Shown: positions 5,978 to 8,767 of the stretch, piece after piece | Position numbering within the stretch: position 1 is the stretch's first letter | Layout of the letters: every line of letters begins with the position of its first letter | Assembly: GCA_937881155.1 (NCBI GenBank) | Contig: CALGFI010000002.1 | Span: 1-8,767, forward strand | Direction: 5' to 3' | From: an uncultured bacterium | Lineage (GTDB): Bacteria; Actinomycetota; UBA4738; HRBIN12 | DNA: 8,767 bases | Made by a program: the position numbers and the translations under genes | The notes under the pieces: generated by a model | Database searches by the model: none | What the model was told of the DNA's origin: nothing | Seen by the model: only the letters and a program-made list of their open reading frames with translations

Positions 5978-6088
5978 GTGGACCCTCCGTTCGGGAGCGT
6001 GCAGTCTAACGCCGGGCCATCCGCCCCCTGAGCCGCGTTCAAGCGCGCTAGCATCGGAACGCGCTTCCCCGAACGAAGGGAGCTCACC
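5978..6088. promoter_or_regulatory. Divergent promoter region of the aminotransferase and dehydrogenase genes
   Basis: These 111 bases must carry promoters for both genes. TAGCAT at 6049-6054 is a candidate -10 for the dehydrogenase gene, and TAGACT on minus (6008 down to 6003) for the aminotransferase gene. Around the first lie two overlapping inverted repeats: AAGCGCG/CGCGCTT (6041-6047 and 6060-6066) and GCGTTC/GAACGC (6035-6040 and 6057-6062). They are suitable for a dimeric regulator. -35 elements are not convincing and no regulator gene is in the window. Confidence 0.5.
5983..6080. repeat. Mirrored leader sequences: inverted repeat flanking the divergent promoter
   Basis: Read from each gene's own strand, both leaders contain CCCGAACGRAGGG just before the start codon. 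On the plus strand the arms are 5983-5995 and 6068-6080, identical at 12 of 13 positions. Each arm includes the gene's ribosome binding site (GGAGGG for the aminotransferase, AAGGGAG for the dehydrogenase). The match extends over CCCGAACG beyond the Shine-Dalgarno sequence, which suggests a shared operator or leader element. Confidence 0.5.
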
Positions 6089-7582
6089 ATGGAGCGGATC
6101 GGATTCTGGATCGGCGGCAAGATCGTCCCCGGCGAGTCGGGACGAACCGGACCCGTGTACAACCCGGCGACGGGCGAGCAGACACACGAGGTCGATTTCG
6201 CCACGCCGCAGGAAGTCTCGAAGGCCGTCGAGGCGGCGAAGGAGGCGCTGCCCGGCTGGCGCGCCACATCGCTTTCCAAGCGCGCGGACGTGTTCTTCCG
6301 CATCCGCGAGCTCCTCGAGGAGCGCAAGACCGACATCGCCCGCGCGATCACGTTGCAGCACGGCAAGGTGCTCTCGGACGCCGTCGGCGAGGTGCAACGC
6401 GGGCTCGAGAACGTCGAGTACGCGACCGGCATCCCCCACCTGCTCCAGGGCGCGTTCAGCGAGCAGGTCTCCACCGGCATCGACGTGTACTCGATCCGTC
6501 AGCCGCTCGGCGTCGTCGCCGGCATCACGCCGTTCAACTTCCCCGGCATGGTTCCCATCTGGATGTGCGCGAACGCGATGGCCTGTGGGAACACGTTCCT
6601 CCTGAAGCCATCCGAGAAGGACCCCGGCCCGTCGCTCGTTCTCGCCGAGCTGTTCAAGGACGCGGGGATCCCCGACGGCGTGTTCAACGTGGTTCACGGC
6701 GACAAGGTCGCGGTCGACGCGATCCTCGAACACCCTGACATCGCGGCGGTGAGCTTCGTCGGCTCGACCCCGATAGCGAAATACATCTACGCGAACGGCA
6801 CCGCGAACGGGAAGCGCGTGCAGGCGCTGGGGGGCGCGAAGAACCACATGATCGTGCTGCCCGACGCCGACATCGACATGGTCGCCGACTCGGCCGTCTC
6901 GGCGGGCTACGGTTCCGCCGGAGAGCGATGCATGTCCGTGTCCGTCGTCACCTCGGTCGGAAAGGTCTCGGACCGGGTCGTCGACGCGATCGCCGACCGC
7001 CTGCCGAAGGTGAAGGTCGGTTCGGGCCTCGATCCCGAGTCAGAGATGGGGCCGCTCGTCACGCGCGAGCACCGCGACAAGGTGGCGTCGTACCTCGACA
7101 GCGGCAGTGCCCAGGGCGCGCGGGTGATCACCGATGGACGCGAGCACGCGCTGTACAAGGAGAGTCCCGGGTTCTTCCTCGGCCTGTCCCTCATGGATGA
7201 GGTGACGCCCCAGATGGACGCGTACCGCGACGAGATCTTCGGGCCGGTCCTCTCGGTGGTACGCGCCGACACGTACGACCAGGCGGTCGATCTGGTGAAC
7301 CGGAACCCGTACGGGAACGGCGTGGCGCTGTTCACCCGCGACGGCGGCGCGGCGCGCCAGTTCATCTTCGAGGTCGAAGTGGGCATGGTCGGCATCAACG
7401 TCCCGATCCCCGTTCCGGTCGCGTACTACTCGTTCGGCGGCTGGAAGGGCTCGCTGTTCGGCGATTCGCACATGTACGGGCCGGAGGGAATCCGGTTCTA
7501 CACGCGCGGAAAGGTCGTCACGCAGCGCTGGCCCGACCCGGCGAAGAGCGCGGTCGACCTGGGGTTCCCGCGAACGCGGTAG
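6089..7582 (+). CDS. mmsA: CoA-acylating methylmalonate-semialdehyde dehydrogenase
   Basis: A 497-residue aldehyde dehydrogenase that converts methylmalonate semialdehyde to propionyl-CoA, or malonate semialdehyde to acetyl-CoA, with NAD and CoA and release of CO2. N150 (ITPFNFPG), K173 (LLKPSEKDPG), catalytic C281 (SAGERCMSVS) and E382 (RDEIFGPV) are present. The general-base Glu of ordinary aldehyde dehydrogenases is missing (ALGGAKNH, Ala246), as expected for the CoA-acylating MMSDH group. Two arginines needed for the substrate carboxylate in this group appear conserved: R104 in EVQRGLENVE and R280 next to the Cys. The start at 6089 has AAGGGAG (6076-6082) at 6 bases and matches the usual N-terminus. 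It probably acts with the divergent aminotransferase in beta-alanine, 3-aminoisobutyrate or valine breakdown. It ends three bases before the stop of the convergent DUF4230 gene. Confidence 0.93.
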   Translation: MERIGFWIGGKIVPGESGRTGPVYNPATGEQTHEVDFATPQEVSKAVEAAKEALPGWRATSLSKRADVFFRIRELLEERKTDIARAITLQHGKVLSDAVGEVQRGLENVEYATGIPHLLQGAFSEQVSTGIDVYSIRQPLGVVAGITPFNFPGMVPIWMCANAMACGNTFLLKPSEKDPGPSLVLAELFKDAGIPDGVFNVVHGDKVAVDAILEHPDIAAVSFVGSTPIAKYIYANGTANGKRVQALGGAKNHMIVLPDADIDMVADSAVSAGYGSAGERCMSVSVVTSVGKVSDRVVDAIADRLPKVKVGSGLDPESEMGPLVTREHRDKVASYLDSGSAQGARVITDGREHALYKESPGFFLGLSLMDEVTPQMDAYRDEIFGPVLSVVRADTYDQAVDLVNRNPYGNGVALFTRDGGAARQFIFEVEVGMVGINVPIPVPVAYYSFGGWKGSLFGDSHMYGPEGIRFYTRGKVVTQRWPDPAKSAVDLGFPRTR

Positions 7583-7585
7583 CCC

Positions 7586-8245
7586 TCAGACGGCGGTTGC
7601 CGTCTCGGCAGGCGCGACGAACACCACCGTGACGTCGCCATAGCCGAGGTCGCCGAGGAACTCGTTGAGCATCGTCCGCGTGTTGTCCTCGCCCATCGTG
7701 AGGAGCTCGCTGGTCGAGGCGGCATCCGCGAGTTGACGTTCGGCCGCGATCAGGAGATCTCGATCGGTGGTCGGCGAGTCGGTGAACATCCCACCGATGC
7801 GATCCAACACCCCGCGGTCACGGTCGATCACCTCGGTCGCCGAGTGATCGATCATCACGTCACTCAGATCCGGTTGCGGGAGCGTCACCGTCACGTCGCG
7901 CCCGGTCGCTCCGACGCTGATGTCGCCTTCGGTGATCCCGGAGAAATCAACGACGGCTTCGACCGACCCGACGGCGAGCATCTTCGACCGCTCGCCCGCG
8001 AGGACCGCCGGCATGAACCGCACGTCGCGCTCGACGTCCACGAGCACGCTGAACGTGCCGGCCGCGGCGGTGTACTCCGAAACCGAGATGAGCTCGTCGA
8101 GGATCGCCGGATGAGCGCGCTCGACGCGACGTTCAGTGAACGGATTCTGCAACGACAACCAGGACGGAAGCCCGAAGAACCCGGAGACGAATCCGAGCAC
8201 GATCACGAAGACGGCCAGCCCGGCTCCGAACTTGATGGCCTTCAT
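7586..8245 (-). CDS. DUF4230 protein with N-terminal membrane anchor
   Basis: A 219-residue protein. Residues about 4-26 (IKFGAGLAVFVIVLGFVSGF) form a single hydrophobic segment with Lys before it, so it is probably anchored with the rest outside the cytoplasm. The body matches the DUF4230 pattern: an ELISVSEYTAAAGTFSVLVD segment (51-70), a FMPAVLAGERS loop, VGSVEAVVDFSGI, and TVTLPQPDLSDVMIDHSATE (120-139). The function of this domain is unknown. The start ATG at 8245 has a strong AAGGGAGGG (8253-8261) at 7 bases. A minus-strand TACATT (8288 down to 8283) may be its -10 box. It lies 74 bases after the decarboxylase gene on the same strand, so an operon is possible but not required. Its stop is separated from the dehydrogenase stop by 3 bases. 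Confidence 0.85.
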   Translation of the reverse strand: MKAIKFGAGLAVFVIVLGFVSGFFGLPSWLSLQNPFTERRVERAHPAILDELISVSEYTAAAGTFSVLVDVERDVRFMPAVLAGERSKMLAVGSVEAVVDFSGITEGDISVGATGRDVTVTLPQPDLSDVMIDHSATEVIDRDRGVLDRIGGMFTDSPTTDRDLLIAAERQLADAASTSELLTMGEDNTRTMLNEFLGDLGYGDVTVVFVAPAETATAV

Positions 8246-8252
8246 CTGCCCA

Positions 8253-8261
8253 CCCTCCCTT
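8253..8261 (-). promoter_or_regulatory. Strong ribosome binding site of the DUF4230 gene
   Basis: Minus-strand AAGGGAGGG, 7 bases before the ATG at 8245. It is the longest anti-16S match in the window and supports this start. It contrasts with the starts at 2296, 2743, 2777 and 4067, which lack one. Confidence 0.6.
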
Positions 8262-8319
8262 GAAAGGCGGAACCTCCATAAGAATGTACCGAACGGAAAC
8301 GCCCCCTCGGCGCGCGAGC

Positions 8320-8767
8320 TCAGAGGCGGTCGCCGAACGCAGTGGTCCCGGCCGGCGGGCGGAGGCAGTGCTCGAGCCGCATCGACGCGTTGTATGTACC
8401 GACGTTCAGCATTGCCAGCACGTCGCCCTCACGGAGCTCGGGCAGGGCGACGCCCTCGCCCCACAGGTCGTCGCCTTCGTTGACGTTCCCGGCGATCGTG
8501 TACGCGCGGGACGGATCGGCGTCGATCGCGCGCGTCAGGACGATCGGAACGAGGGCGTCGTAGATGAACCGCTCCGGGGCGACGACGTATCCGGCGTCGA
8601 GACCGGCGAACGGCACTCCGCCGCGTTCATCGATCGAGACGACCTCGGCGAGCAGGACGCCAGATTCCTTGCACAGGTAGTCCCCGGGCTCGCACGACAC
8701 CGTCACACCCAGCGGTCCGAGATGCCGAGCGAGCACCGTGGCGAACGCATCCGCGTCCAACGGCTCG
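8320..8767 (-). CDS. Fold-type III PLP decarboxylase (DAP/Orn/Arg decarboxylase family), 5' partial
   Basis: The C-terminal 148 or so residues of an alanine-racemase-fold decarboxylase. The frame continues past the window edge, so the real start is not visible. Recognisable are CEPGDYLCKESGVLLAEV (visible residues 25-42), equivalent to the EPGR phosphate-binding motif, LPELREGDVLAMLNVG (109-124), and the C-terminal Tyr motif GTYNASM (123-129) followed by LRPP. In diaminopimelate and ornithine decarboxylases the active-site motif contributed across the dimer is CESxD. Here it reads NEGDD (8467-8481), with Asn in place of Cys. The family call is good. The substrate (diaminopimelate, ornithine, arginine, or a carboxylated polyamine or secondary metabolite) is open. 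The DUF4230 gene follows 74 bases downstream. Confidence 0.8.
   Translation of the reverse strand, partial: EPLDADAFATVLARHLGPLGVTVSCEPGDYLCKESGVLLAEVVSIDERGGVPFAGLDAGYVVAPERFIYDALVPIVLTRAIDADPSRAYTIAGNVNEGDDLWGEGVALPELREGDVLAMLNVGTYNASMRLEHCLRPPAGTTAFGDRL

Noticed and set aside
5978..6847. A long minus-strand extension of the aminotransferase frame to 6847, giving a 724-residue protein.
   Set aside because: It is antisense to mmsA, has no domain, and the ATG at 5977 has a good ribosome binding site at the true domain start. GC-rich codon bias keeps the antisense frame open.

Overview
This is a GC-rich chromosomal window that reads like an uncultured soil or sediment actinobacterium or a related high-GC lineage. 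The signs are strong G/C at third codon positions, several GTG starts, several genes without a Shine-Dalgarno sequence, and -10-like TA(G/C)CAT boxes 6-7 bases before start codons, as expected for leaderless transcripts. The lineage is inferred, since no phylogenetic marker gene is present. I see no mobile element, CRISPR array, tRNA or rRNA. Most genes are ordinary metabolism or transport, and I found no clear multi-gene novel system.

Layout. (1) 1-1051, plus strand: the 3' end of a CoxG-type gene overlaps a MocA/MobA-like cytidylyltransferase gene. This is probably the tail of a molybdenum hydroxylase (CO dehydrogenase or xanthine dehydrogenase family) maturation operon. It is closed by a 14-bp perfect hairpin at 1132-1164. 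(2) 1166-1483: a spacer with no confident gene, holding an inverted repeat and a possible 52-residue basic small protein on the minus strand (1217-1375). (3) 1484-2743, minus strand: a GNAT acetyltransferase followed by a Nit-type amidohydrolase. The GNAT gene may be preceded by a nine-codon leader ORF. (4) 2777-4672, plus strand: a divergent NRAMP-fold transporter with altered metal-site motifs, then a protein of unknown function. (5) 4673-7582: a class III aminotransferase and a CoA-acylating (methyl)malonate-semialdehyde dehydrogenase, divergently transcribed from a 111-bp region with mirrored leader sequences. (6) 7586-8767, minus strand: the 3' end of a fold-type III PLP decarboxylase gene, followed by a membrane-anchored DUF4230 protein.

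Functional picture. The best-supported pathway is at 4673-7582. The aminotransferase would convert a beta- or omega-amino acid such as beta-alanine or 3-aminoisobutyrate to the semialdehyde. The dehydrogenase would then make acetyl-CoA or propionyl-CoA. CoxG and MocA would help mature and couple a molybdenum enzyme encoded upstream, outside the window. The substrates of the NRAMP-like protein and the decarboxylase cannot be fixed from sequence, because their diagnostic residues differ from the characterised members.
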